Position numbers and translations under genes: made by a program | Shown here: in pieces, positions 9,053 through 18,224 of the stretch | Layout: every line of letters starts with the position of its first letter | Position numbering within the stretch: the stretch's first letter is position 1 | From: Bacillota bacterium | GTDB lineage: Bacteria > Bacillota_I > Bacilli_A > Izemoplasmatales > UBA1188 | Direction of reading: 5' to 3' | Length of the DNA stretch: 64,000 nucleotides | Assembly (NCBI GenBank): GCA_023410715.1 | Contig: JAEYPN010000026.1 | Span: forward strand, 117,776 to 181,775 | Notes under the pieces: model-generated | What the model was told of the DNA's origin: nothing | What the model saw: only the letters and a program-made list of their open reading frames with translations | Databases searched by the model: none

Positions 9053-10068
9053 AATATAAATTTATAGCTGAAGCATGTCCAAACATGCCATGGCAAGAAA
9101 AAAAACCTGGTCTAATTAATGCCCCTGTATGGCGTTATGACCAAAACCCAATTATTAAAAGAAATCCTATCGAAGGAATTGCAAGAATTTTTAACAGCGC
9201 TATTGTGCCATATAATGGTGAATTTATTGGCGTATTTAGAGCCGAAACAACCGCTACACTTCCTCACTTAAGAGTTGGAAGAAGCAAAGATGGTATTAAT
9301 TTTACTTTTGAAAATAAACCAATTGATTTTTATGATGAAAATGGTGAATTATGGAATCCATATTATGCCTATGATCCACGCCTTGTAAAAGTTGAAGATG
9401 AGTACTTTGTTATCTGGTGTACAGATTTTTATGGTCCAACAATTGGTTTAGCCAAAACAAAAGATTTTGTTCATTTTACAAGATTTGAAAACTGTTTCTT
9501 ACCTTTTAACCGTAATGGTGTATTATTCCCTCGTAAATTTGATGGAGCATATAAAATGTTATCAAGAGTAAGCGACAATGGTCATACGCCATTTGGTGAT
9601 ATCTTTGTATCTGAATCAAAAGATTTAGTTTATTGGGGTCGCCATCGCCACGTTATGCAAAGAGGTGGAAACGGGTGGTGGCAGGGTTTAAAAATTGGTG
9701 GAGGTCCTGCACCAATTGAAACTGAGATTGGTTGGTTAATGTTATATCATGGTGTTACTCAAACATGTAATGGTTTTGTATACTCTTTTGGAGCAGTAAT
9801 TCTAGATAAAGATGAACCTTCAAAAGTTTTATACCGTGCTAAAGATTATGTTTTAACACCAGAAGAAGATTATGAGCTTGTAGGATTTGTACCAGGAGTT
9901 TGTTTCCCTTGTTCAACAATTGTTGATAAAGAAACAGGCCGAGTAGCAATTTACTATGGTGCAGCCGATACATATGTCGCTTTAGCTTTCTCAACGATAG
10001 ATGATTTAATTGACTTTACGATTAAGAATAATGAATCAGTAGGAAGCGACCATAGTCTAGGTAAATAA
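9049..10068 (+). CDS. GH130 family, beta-1,4-mannooligosaccharide phosphorylase-like
   Basis: The 339-residue cytoplasmic protein resembles GH130 subfamily 2: 'RYDQNPIIKRNP', 'IFNSAIVPYNGEFIGVFRAE', 'YAYDPRLVKVEDEYFVIWC' carrying the conserved Asp, 'RNGVLFPRKFDGAYKMLSRV', 'GGGPAPIETEIGWLMLYHGV' and 'YYGAADTYVALAFS'. Members phosphorolyse beta-1,4-mannooligosaccharides to mannose-1-phosphate. The start ATG overlaps the previous stop by 4 bases, with GGAG six bases upstream. Together with the epimerase, the GH130_1-like enzyme and the GH2 mannosidase it would complete intracellular breakdown of imported mannooligosaccharides. Confidence 0.88.
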   Translation: MKYKFIAEACPNMPWQEKKPGLINAPVWRYDQNPIIKRNPIEGIARIFNSAIVPYNGEFIGVFRAETTATLPHLRVGRSKDGINFTFENKPIDFYDENGELWNPYYAYDPRLVKVEDEYFVIWCTDFYGPTIGLAKTKDFVHFTRFENCFLPFNRNGVLFPRKFDGAYKMLSRVSDNGHTPFGDIFVSESKDLVYWGRHRHVMQRGGNGWWQGLKIGGGPAPIETEIGWLMLYHGVTQTCNGFVYSFGAVILDKDEPSKVLYRAKDYVLTPEEDYELVGFVPGVCFPCSTIVDKETGRVAIYYGAADTYVALAFSTIDDLIDFTIKNNESVGSDHSLGK

Positions 10069-10069
10069 G

Positions 10070-11965
10070 ATGAAAAAACTTGTTAGCTTTATCCTATGTG
10101 CGTGTTTATTATTTATTGCTGGTTGTAGTAAAACTACAACTGTTAATTCAACAAGTACAAAAACTAATTCTAAAACAACGCAATTAACAACGACTAAGAC
10201 AAGTAACACGACAAGCAATGTTCGTGAAGAACTATTTAAAGAACCAATATTTCCTGATTTTATAACTAACTATGAAACATTTGAAATTAAATTAGAAGAA
10301 ATAGATGATACAAAATACATTAGTAAAAATGGTAATCCTTATAAAACAGAAGATTATGCGGTTGATGCATATTTTACATCACCAAGTGGCGAAGTTTACT
10401 ATCGACCTGCCTTCTGGATGCAGGATTATAAAATTCAACTTTCACCAATTGGTTCAACTCCAACCTACTATGATGGTGAGCTTGTTGGAACCGATTTAGC
10501 AACAGCTATAGGTGATCCTGGTTTTAAAATTCGTTTTAAACCAGTTGAAGAAGGTGAATGGCAATATGTTATTTACACTTCACAAGGTGGTATTGTCACT
10601 CAGACAATCACTGGAAAATTCAATGCACAAGAATCAAGTAAAGAATATGATGGCGTTTTAAAAGTTGATAAAACAAATAATAGATACTTTGTATTTTCCG
10701 AATCAGGCAAAACTTACGTTCCAGTTGGTCAAAATGTTAGCTGGTATACAACAAGTAGAAAATCATATGACTATGATGTGTGGTTTGGTAAAATGGCAGA
10801 AAATAACGCTAATTTTGCAAGAATCTGGATGGCATCTTGGTCATTTGCCTTACATATTGGTGCAGGAGCTAAAATTGACAACTTTGATAAAAGACAAAAT
10901 GCCGCAGCTAGATTAGACCGCGTTTTAAATGTTGCTGTAGAAGATGATATTTATGTGCTTTTATGTTTAAACAATCATGGTCAATTCACGGCATCAGTTA
11001 ATCCAGAATGGAGTGAAAACCCTTACAATGTAAAAAATGGGGGCATTCTTACTTCACCAGGTCAGTTCTTTTCAAGCCCTGAAGCTAAAAAGATTTATAA
11101 AGATGAATTAAGATATATTGTGGCGCGTTATGCGACATATGAGTCAATCATGGCTTGGGAACTATTTAATGAAGTTGACTGGACTGATAATTTTAATGCC
11201 ATAAATGTATCTAGCTGGCATGATGAAATGGCAACATACTTAAAAGAAATTGATTGTTATGACCATATGACAACAACATCTTATAAATATACTAGTGGTC
11301 TAGCCTATAAGAAAGAGGTCATAGACTTTGTTAATCCTCATAGTTATGACTTCAATAATAAAGTTACAAATCTTGAGCTTCCTAAACAATTAAATTCTGT
11401 GTTTACCAACTACCAAAAACCAGTTTTATTTCAAGAAATTGGGGTTGACTGGGAAAGTGGAGGAAACACTGCTAAGAAAGATCCAAATGGTATTTTCTTT
11501 TATCAGGCTTTATGGAGTGCAGTAATGGGCGGAGGAGCCGGAACCGGAATGGTATGGTGGTGGGATTCATACACTCATCCATGTAATGCATATCGTCACT
11601 ATAAAGGTATTGGTGCTTATACTAAGGAAATGAATTTAACAGGAAGCGATCTTGAATATATTAAAGAATCATCAAGTTCTGTAACTTTAAATGCGAAAAC
11701 TAATCTTAAATTTTATGGAATTAAATTTAGCAATCGGGTTTATGGCTACTTGTATGATGTAAATTATGTTCAAGGTTCCTTAGAAAAACAAACGTTTACT
11801 GATGTAAGAATTTCTTTACCATTAACAAATGGTGAATATACCTTACGTATCTTTGATACGATTACTGGCGAAATAATCAAGAATGAGATAATTATTGTTT
11901 CTGGTAATATTGCTACAATAAATTTTGAATCATTTTCAAATGATGTAGCATTTATAATAGATTAA
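10070..11965 (+). CDS. Surface lipoprotein with DUF5060-like domain and GH-A TIM barrel (putative mannanase)
   Basis: The 631-residue protein has a lipoprotein signal (lipobox 'LFIAGC'), a Thr/Ser-rich linker to about residue 55, a DUF5060-like beta-domain (about 60-185, 'YYRPAFWMQDY...GFKIRFKPVEEGEWQYV') and a GH-A-type barrel (about 195-545). Candidate catalytic Glu lie in 'WELFNEVDWTD' near 367 and 'FQEIGVDW' near 455; 'GMVWWWDSYTHPCNAY' is the barrel end. A short beta-domain closes the protein. It lacks the Ig domains of its paralogue at 4287. It begins one base after the previous stop and has only a weak ribosome site, suggesting coupling. Function is inferred from context; the barrel fold is the firm part. 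Confidence 0.82.
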   Translation: MKKLVSFILCACLLFIAGCSKTTTVNSTSTKTNSKTTQLTTTKTSNTTSNVREELFKEPIFPDFITNYETFEIKLEEIDDTKYISKNGNPYKTEDYAVDAYFTSPSGEVYYRPAFWMQDYKIQLSPIGSTPTYYDGELVGTDLATAIGDPGFKIRFKPVEEGEWQYVIYTSQGGIVTQTITGKFNAQESSKEYDGVLKVDKTNNRYFVFSESGKTYVPVGQNVSWYTTSRKSYDYDVWFGKMAENNANFARIWMASWSFALHIGAGAKIDNFDKRQNAAARLDRVLNVAVEDDIYVLLCLNNHGQFTASVNPEWSENPYNVKNGGILTSPGQFFSSPEAKKIYKDELRYIVARYATYESIMAWELFNEVDWTDNFNAINVSSWHDEMATYLKEIDCYDHMTTTSYKYTSGLAYKKEVIDFVNPHSYDFNNKVTNLELPKQLNSVFTNYQKPVLFQEIGVDWESGGNTAKKDPNGIFFYQALWSAVMGGGAGTGMVWWWDSYTHPCNAYRHYKGIGAYTKEMNLTGSDLEYIKESSSSVTLNAKTNLKFYGIKFSNRVYGYLYDVNYVQGSLEKQTFTDVRISLPLTNGEYTLRIFDTITGEIIKNEIIIVSGNIATINFESFSNDVAFIID

Positions 11966-11987
11966 AGACTATAAAAAGGAGAAAAAA

Positions 11988-13475
11988 ATGAAAAAAATAG
12001 TTACTTTATTACTTACAATTGTCAGCTTTTTTAGCCTAGTTGCTTGTTCAAAAACAACTAAGCCTACTACAAGCAAATCAAAACAAACTACCGTAAGTAA
12101 TTCAAATGGTAGTTCAAAATCCACATCTAATTCAAATGGTTCATTTTGGGATCAAGATGGAAATGGAGTTGAAGATTGGCAAGAAAAAGAAATTACTTTA
12201 AAATTTGCAACATGGGCTCATACTTCTGAAGAAATCATTACTATTGACAGTTTAATGGCTGCTGCTTTTACTGAAAAATATCCAAATATTACAGTAGAAA
12301 TGCAAATAGTAGGTGAAAATGTTAACTGGTTTGAAAACATGTTAGCTTTAATGGAAACAAACAATCTTCCAGACGTATTTTTAATTGACCGTCTAGCAAA
12401 CTTTTTACCATATAACATGCTAGCAGATTTAACAAACTATTATAACAATGATGAATCTACTGAATATATTTTTGAATCAATTAGTAAAGTTGGTTTATAC
12501 GAAGGTAAAAGATACTGTATTCCAACATTTATTTACCCAGCAATGTGGTTTGTAAATCTTGATATCCTATCATCAAAAGGTATCACAGCTCCATCTTATG
12601 GTTGGACTTGGGATCAAATGGAAGCTATAGCTAGTGCATCTTATGATGAAACAAAACACATTTTAGGTTCTTATGAAACTAAAGCTTATACTTACGAGTT
12701 ACCAAAAGTTTTAAAAGGTTCTGCTGGTTCAAGCTGGTCAGCATTAGGATTTGATGGTGTAGGTTTCCACTTTGATGATGTTGCATTTGAACAATCATTC
12801 AATAAATTATCTAATGCATTAAAAACTAATGCCGTTTCAAGAACATTAAGTGCTGAACAATTAACAGAGTATTATAATGACTCAACAATTGATCCACGTT
12901 ATGCTGGATATGTTGCAGTATGGCGTGACTTATCATGGAATGCTAAAAACTACATGCCAGACTTAACATTTGAATGGGATGTATATCCAGGACCTGGTGG
13001 AGTTACAGGTGGTAATACAGATATCGCTGGTGTATCATCTACATGTGCAAATAAAGCCGCTGCATACCAATTATTAAAATGGATGTCATTTGGCGAAGAA
13101 GGATTATTACGTCGTTACGATTTATATGAACAATATAATGAAGATTTATATATGTCAGGTAATAACTATCCTTATCCAATCGTTGACTACGGAATTGATG
13201 GCTATGGCGTAAATAAAGTTTGGGAGGCTATTCCATATACAGCTGTACCTGGTATGGTTTCACCAGAATTTATCGAAGGTTTAAGAAATGGTGCTTTCCA
13301 AGTCAATAAAGAATCAATTGGATGGGACGCTGTTGACTATGCTGTCGGTTCATATTTTGTAGAAATTGAAACAGGAGTTAACACTTTTTCGGCACTAAAA
13401 GATACAATCATTACTGCTGCTGATACTGCTTTAAAAACTGCTTTACAAGAAATAAAGGATAAAATGCAAAGTTAA
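11988..13475 (+). CDS. Carbohydrate ABC transporter solute-binding lipoprotein (CUT1 type)
   Basis: The 495-residue lipoprotein (lipobox 'FSLVAC') has a Ser/Thr/Lys/Asn-rich linker to about residue 45, then a calcium-loop-like 'DQDGNGVEDWQEKEI' and an extracellular sugar-binding-protein fold: 'LKFATWAHTSEE', 'FTEKYPNITVEMQ', 'NNLPDVFLID', 'NLDILSSKGITAPSYGWTWDQME', 'GNTDIAGVSSTCANKAAAYQLLKWMSFGEEG'. It should capture oligosaccharides released by the surface enzymes and pass them to one of the downstream permease pairs. A GGAG site lies 8 bases before the ATG. The gene is followed by a hairpin at 13473..13492, a usual place to raise binding-protein mRNA stability. Sugar specificity cannot be read from sequence. 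Confidence 0.9.
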   Translation: MKKIVTLLLTIVSFFSLVACSKTTKPTTSKSKQTTVSNSNGSSKSTSNSNGSFWDQDGNGVEDWQEKEITLKFATWAHTSEEIITIDSLMAAAFTEKYPNITVEMQIVGENVNWFENMLALMETNNLPDVFLIDRLANFLPYNMLADLTNYYNNDESTEYIFESISKVGLYEGKRYCIPTFIYPAMWFVNLDILSSKGITAPSYGWTWDQMEAIASASYDETKHILGSYETKAYTYELPKVLKGSAGSSWSALGFDGVGFHFDDVAFEQSFNKLSNALKTNAVSRTLSAEQLTEYYNDSTIDPRYAGYVAVWRDLSWNAKNYMPDLTFEWDVYPGPGGVTGGNTDIAGVSSTCANKAAAYQLLKWMSFGEEGLLRRYDLYEQYNEDLYMSGNNYPYPIVDYGIDGYGVNKVWEAIPYTAVPGMVSPEFIEGLRNGAFQVNKESIGWDAVDYAVGSYFVEIETGVNTFSALKDTIITAADTALKTALQEIKDKMQS

Positions 13476-13492
13476 TATGATTTAACATATTA
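13473..13492 (+). other. Intercistronic hairpin after the solute-binding protein gene
   Basis: TAATATG (which includes the stop codon) and CATATTA form a 7-bp stem with a 6-base loop. No T-tract follows, so it is not a classic terminator; it could protect the upstream mRNA 3' end. Confidence 0.4.
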
Positions 13493-13505
13493 GAAGGAGG
13501 TTCTT

Positions 13506-16445
13506 ATGAAAAAGTTACTAATAGTATTTTTATCTCTAATGCTTATAGTAATAACACGTCCTTCTTCAATAATGGCTGAAAGTACTGATTCTGATTGGGT
13601 AAGTGCTTCAGAATTTCGGGATACAACATATTATCGAACATTAAACAAATGGTTAAGTGAGGGTAAAAAAGTTATCTTACTAAATAGTGAGATAACTTTC
13701 CCCTTAACTGTTAGTGGCTTAGATACTGTTAATATTCAAAATAGTACAAAAGAGATGTATTTACTTAAAAAAGATAAGGAACTAGTATATAAAATAACAG
13801 TAAATGAAGCTGGTTTATATCAGATTGGTTTTAATTACTATGCTAGTGAACAATTTTATTCTAAACCATATATCGATATTTATGTTAATAATGAAAGCCA
13901 ATTTAATGAAATGAACAATCTAGAATTAGAAGTAGATTGGGACATTATTGAGAGAACAGAAGAAGAAAAATATAATCGTTACGGTAATGAGCTATTGCCG
14001 CATTCTGTAGCTGCTTTAAAATTATATAAATACTATTTGTCTAGTCAAAACTCTTATTACGCCACACCATATAAGTTTTATTTAAAGGAGGGTGAAAATG
14101 AAATAAGAATTAAACTTGACACATATGATTTATATTTTGGGGAATTATTTTTATACAACGATAATGAATTAAAAAGTTATGATGAATACTTTACTGAAAA
14201 AAATAGCAATAGTAAAGGAGAAATCATTACAATCCAAGGAGAAGATTTTGTTTCTAAAAACGATTTAGAAATAAAATCAACATACTATAAAGAGCCATCA
14301 ATAAAACCATTTGAATATAAACATACAATTTTAAATATCTTAGATGGTTCATCAGTTTCTCGTGGTGGAACACAAGTTACTTATTCATTTGAAGTTAAAA
14401 AAACAGGTTATTACAATATTGCTTTTAAATATTTAAAGAATACAAATATGGGAGTTGCAAGCGGCAAGCGTATTTTAATTGATGGCAAAGTGCCATTTAA
14501 AGAACTTGAATGCTACTTGTTTGATAGTGCAAGAAAATGGGTAAATCACACTTTAGGTGAAAATGATAATGCTTACGCCATTTACTTAGAGGAAGGTACT
14601 CATACTTTAACTATTGAATCAACAACCATTTACGCAACAGAAATTATTGATAGGTTAAACTATATTGCCGACTGGATAAATTCGACGGCTTTAACTGTTA
14701 AAAATATTACTGGTGGATCTGTTGATAATATGATTTCTTGGAATATTGTAAAATACCTTCCAACATTAGAAAAAGATTTATATAATTACGCAAATGAAAT
14801 TGAAAAAATATATAATTATTTAGAAAAATTAGATAATGGTGTTAAATCTGCACCAGAATTATCTAGTTTGAAGGTTGCGGTTAAACAATTACGTAAAATA
14901 GCTGAACAACCAAATAAATTAAACACCATGTACGCTGAATTTTCTGATGGTTCAGGATCAGCTTATCAATTAATTGGTATTGTTATCACTGCTTTATTAA
15001 ATGTAAATTTATCAATTGATCAAATTTATGTTTATAATGATGTGAAATTACCATCATCAACAGCTAATATATTTAAGAAAATATGGATTGGCATTAAGTC
15101 ATTTATCTATTCATTCTTTGATACACGTTATAAACTTGCGAACACTGAAGATGAAGATACTTTAGAGGTTTGGGTTGGTCAATCAAGTATGTACTTAGAT
15201 ATTATTCAAAGTATGATCGATGATGGATTTACAAAACAAACAGGAATTAAAGTCAAAGCTTCAGTTTTACCAGCAACATCAAAGATTGTTTTGAGTAATT
15301 CAACAAATGATAATCCGGATGTAGTCTTAGGCATTGATGTATGGGAACCATATAATTATGCCTTAAGAGGAATTTTAGAGGATTTATCAAAATATCCGGG
15401 ATTTGCTGAAACAGTAGAATATATTGAAAAAAATAACTTTGCACCAATAATTTATGAAGATGGCGTTTATGGTATACCGGAAACACAAGGTTTATATTTA
15501 CTATATTATAGAACAGATATTCTTAATTTCTTGGACTTAGATGTACCAGAAACTTGGGACGATGTTATTGCCATGCTTAAGTATTTACAGAGTTATCAAA
15601 TGAATTTCTTTTCACCACTTGGTGGAGATAACTCATACAAGTCATATGGTTATGTTTCACCATTTATTTATCAATTTGGTGGGGAAATTTACCGCGAAAA
15701 TGCTATGATGTCAACTTTAACTGATGAAGCAACAATTAAAGCAATTACTTTTATGACAGATTTATTCAATATATATAATCTTCCACAACAAGTATCAAGC
15801 TTCTTTGAACACTTCAGAACCGGAGATTTACCAATTGGAATTTCAAGCATCGATTTATATTTACAATTAAAATACGCTGCGCCTGAAATTGCTGGTCAAT
15901 GGAGTGTGACTACTATTCCTGGTATGTATAAAGAAGAATCAGGAGAAGTAGAAAAATGGTCTCCATCATATGGTAAAGCATCAATTTTATTCTCAAATAC
16001 CACAGATAAGTTAAAGGAGTATGGTTGGGAATTAATAAAATGGTGGAATCAAACAGATGTTCAAGTTGATTTTGTTAAAAATATTAAAATGAGTCTAGGA
16101 GAAAGATATTTAGTTGTTCCGGCTAACACTAAAGCTCTAGAGTTATCAATTTGGGATGAAAATATTAAAGATGCTCTAGTTGAACAAGCTAAATGGGGCC
16201 GTATTCCTGCGGTTACTCCTGGTTCATATATTGTTGAAAGGGAATTATCACAAATTTGGAATAAAATTGTAATAGATAAAGTTCCTGTTCGAATTGCGAT
16301 TGATGAATCTATTCCAAAAATAAATCGAGAATTACAAAGAAAATTAGAGGAATTTGGTTATTTAAAGAATGGAATTGTAGTTAAGCCATATAAAGTTCCA
16401 GTCAACAGCAATATAGAAGATTGGTTTGGTGGTAAGGATGAATAA
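13506..16445 (+). CDS. Giant solute-binding protein: N-terminal CBM-like domains fused to extracellular sugar-binding domain
   Basis: The 979-residue exported protein has a signal peptide (about 1-24, ending 'SSIMAES') but no lipobox Cys. Two beta-sandwich, CBM-like regions follow (about 35-240 and 245-400; 'YSFEVKKTGYYNIAFKYL', 'YLEEGTHTLTIES'), then a helical connector (about 420-540). A full sugar-binding-protein domain (about 555-960) includes 'LEVWVGQSSMYLDIIQSMI', 'DNPDVVLGIDVWEP', 'IPETQGLYLLYYRTDIL', 'VPETWDDVIAML' and 'SSIDLYLQLKYAAPEIAGQW'. Ordinary binding proteins are 400-550 residues, so this is a fusion. A strong AGAAGGAGG site precedes it and its end overlaps the first permease by 8 bases. 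It may bind long mannan chains or steer the transporter. With no lipobox, anchoring is unclear. Confidence 0.85.
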   Translation: MKKLLIVFLSLMLIVITRPSSIMAESTDSDWVSASEFRDTTYYRTLNKWLSEGKKVILLNSEITFPLTVSGLDTVNIQNSTKEMYLLKKDKELVYKITVNEAGLYQIGFNYYASEQFYSKPYIDIYVNNESQFNEMNNLELEVDWDIIERTEEEKYNRYGNELLPHSVAALKLYKYYLSSQNSYYATPYKFYLKEGENEIRIKLDTYDLYFGELFLYNDNELKSYDEYFTEKNSNSKGEIITIQGEDFVSKNDLEIKSTYYKEPSIKPFEYKHTILNILDGSSVSRGGTQVTYSFEVKKTGYYNIAFKYLKNTNMGVASGKRILIDGKVPFKELECYLFDSARKWVNHTLGENDNAYAIYLEEGTHTLTIESTTIYATEIIDRLNYIADWINSTALTVKNITGGSVDNMISWNIVKYLPTLEKDLYNYANEIEKIYNYLEKLDNGVKSAPELSSLKVAVKQLRKIAEQPNKLNTMYAEFSDGSGSAYQLIGIVITALLNVNLSIDQIYVYNDVKLPSSTANIFKKIWIGIKSFIYSFFDTRYKLANTEDEDTLEVWVGQSSMYLDIIQSMIDDGFTKQTGIKVKASVLPATSKIVLSNSTNDNPDVVLGIDVWEPYNYALRGILEDLSKYPGFAETVEYIEKNNFAPIIYEDGVYGIPETQGLYLLYYRTDILNFLDLDVPETWDDVIAMLKYLQSYQMNFFSPLGGDNSYKSYGYVSPFIYQFGGEIYRENAMMSTLTDEATIKAITFMTDLFNIYNLPQQVSSFFEHFRTGDLPIGISSIDLYLQLKYAAPEIAGQWSVTTIPGMYKEESGEVEKWSPSYGKASILFSNTTDKLKEYGWELIKWWNQTDVQVDFVKNIKMSLGERYLVVPANTKALELSIWDENIKDALVEQAKWGRIPAVTPGSYIVERELSQIWNKIVIDKVPVRIAIDESIPKINRELQRKLEEFGYLKNGIVVKPYKVPVNSNIEDWFGGKDE

Positions 16446-17322
16446 AAAGAAAAATTTAGACTTTATGTTTGCTTTACCATACGCAATTGTATTTACGACT
16501 TTCGTTATACTTTTAATAGTAATTTCCATTGTTTTATCATTTACCTATTTTGATACAATTAATTGGCCAAAGTTTGTTTGGCTTGACAATTATGTCAATT
16601 TGCTTACACGAGATACTGATTTTATGCAATATGCAATTCCTAATACAATAAAATATGCACTTATAATTGGTCCATTCGGTTATGCAATTTCGTTTTTTCT
16701 TGCATGGGTTTTATCACAACTTACACATGGTGTAAGAACAGTACTAGCAATAATTTTATACTCACCATCATTAACTGGTGGAGTTATGATGAATGTCGTA
16801 TGGAAGGTCGTATTTAGTGGCGATAACCGTGGTTATTTAAACTATTTACTTTTAGATTTAGGAGTTATTACTAAACCATTACAGTTCTTGCAAGATCCGT
16901 CGTTCATTTTTGGAGTCATGATCTTCGTAGGCTTATGGGGCAGTATGAGCGTTGGGTTTTTAGCAATGTTATCAGGTATTTTAAATATTAATCGTGACTT
17001 ATATGAAGCTGCTTATGTTGATGGTATGAAATCGCGTTTTCAAGAAATTTTTTACATTACCATTCCTTCAATGAAACCACAGATGTTATTTGGTGCCGTT
17101 ATGGCAATTGTTGGAACATTTAATGCTTCAGGTATGGCTAGTGCCTTATCAGGGTCAACCCCACCACCACAATATTCTGGTTGGTTGATTGTTGACCATA
17201 TGAATGATTATGGCTTTGCTAGATATGAGATGGGTTATGCTTCGGCAATTTCTGTCGTTCTATTAGGATTCGTTGCGTTATTTAATTTAGTCGCAAATAA
17301 GATTTTCAAGGAGAAAGACTAA
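16438..17322 (+). CDS. Sugar ABC transporter permease, MalF/UgpA type (pair 1)
   Basis: The protein has about 294 residues and six membrane spans; the first covers about residues 10-35. The cytoplasmic EAA loop reads 'YEAAYVDGMKSRFQEIFYITIPSMKPQ' (shown in parts: YEAAYVDGM, ITIPSMKP), the contact point for the ATPase. ATG 16438 is chosen over an upstream TTG (16426) because GGTGG lies 5 bases before the ATG and the protein then starts with the usual Lys-rich MNKKKN. It overlaps the fusion binding protein by 8 bases and shares one base with the next permease. No ATPase gene is in the locus, as is usual for CUT1 systems served by a shared MsmK-like ATPase. Confidence 0.9.
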   Translation: MNKKKNLDFMFALPYAIVFTTFVILLIVISIVLSFTYFDTINWPKFVWLDNYVNLLTRDTDFMQYAIPNTIKYALIIGPFGYAISFFLAWVLSQLTHGVRTVLAIILYSPSLTGGVMMNVVWKVVFSGDNRGYLNYLLLDLGVITKPLQFLQDPSFIFGVMIFVGLWGSMSVGFLAMLSGILNINRDLYEAAYVDGMKSRFQEIFYITIPSMKPQMLFGAVMAIVGTFNASGMASALSGSTPPPQYSGWLIVDHMNDYGFARYEMGYASAISVVLLGFVALFNLVANKIFKEKD

Positions 17323-18224
17323 TGGGAAAAAAATATAAAAAGAAAAGAAAAAAATCCTCATTCATGGGGACAATGATAAATCCTAGCCATCTTCATCCAA
17401 GTCAAATAAAGTTTTTTCTAATAGCATTACCAATTGCGATTGTTATGCTACTACCAATTATCTTTATCGTTTCTCATTCATTTAAGCCATTAGATGAGCT
17501 TTATGCATACCCACCAAAATTCTTTGCATCAAGACCGACTTTTGATAACTTTAGAAATTTATTTCAGGTTGCTTCACAATCAGGAGTACCTTTTGGAAGA
17601 TATTTATTTAATAGTATTGTTCAAGCAGTTCTTGTAATTTTCTGTTCATTACTATTCGGTTCACTTGCCGCATTCTCGTTTTCATTCCTAAATTATAAAG
17701 GAAAGAAACTACTCTTTGCTGCTAACCAACTGGCAATTATGTTCGTCGCTGTAGCCGTTGCTGTACCACGTTTCTTAGTTATGAGTAAACTTGGTATCAT
17801 CAATAACTATTTTGCACACGTCATTCCACTTATAGCAATGCCTGTTGGGGTATTCTTAATCAAACAGTTTATGGATCAAGTTCCTCGTGATTTATATGAA
17901 GCAGCTGTAATTGATGGCGCGAGCAAGTGGCAAATATATAAATCAATTATTATTCCTCTAGTTAAGCCAGCTTTAGCAACAGTTGCTATTCTTGCTTTCC
18001 AAGCATCATGGAATAATACTGAAACATCTAATTTATACATTAATGATGAGTCACTTAAGACTCTACCTTACTATTTTTCAACATTATCACTTGGAAATAG
18101 TGCCTTAGCAGCGCAAGGTATGAGTGCTGCAGCCAGTTTAATCATTTTCTTGCCAAATATTATTCTATTCATTGTGTTACAAAATCAAGTTATGAACACA
18201 ATGGCACATTCAGGTATCAAATAA
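17322..18224 (+). CDS. Sugar ABC transporter permease, MalG/UgpE type (pair 1)
   Basis: The 300-residue membrane protein has a long basic N-terminus (KKYKKKRKKSS) before its first span at about residues 32-52. The EAA loop is 'YEAAVIDGASKWQIYKSI' followed by 'IIPLVKPAL'. It overlaps both neighbours by one base (TAATG arrangements at 17322 and 18224), so it is tightly coupled to the MalF-type partner. With that protein it would form the channel of the first importer. Confidence 0.9.
   Translation: MGKKYKKKRKKSSFMGTMINPSHLHPSQIKFFLIALPIAIVMLLPIIFIVSHSFKPLDELYAYPPKFFASRPTFDNFRNLFQVASQSGVPFGRYLFNSIVQAVLVIFCSLLFGSLAAFSFSFLNYKGKKLLFAANQLAIMFVAVAVAVPRFLVMSKLGIINNYFAHVIPLIAMPVGVFLIKQFMDQVPRDLYEAAVIDGASKWQIYKSIIIPLVKPALATVAILAFQASWNNTETSNLYINDESLKTLPYYFSTLSLGNSALAAQGMSAAASLIIFLPNIILFIVLQNQVMNTMAHSGIK

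Noticed and set aside
10305..10916. Short plus-strand frames inside the GH-A lipoprotein gene
   Set aside because: They are out-of-frame shadows of a gene with clear domain content.
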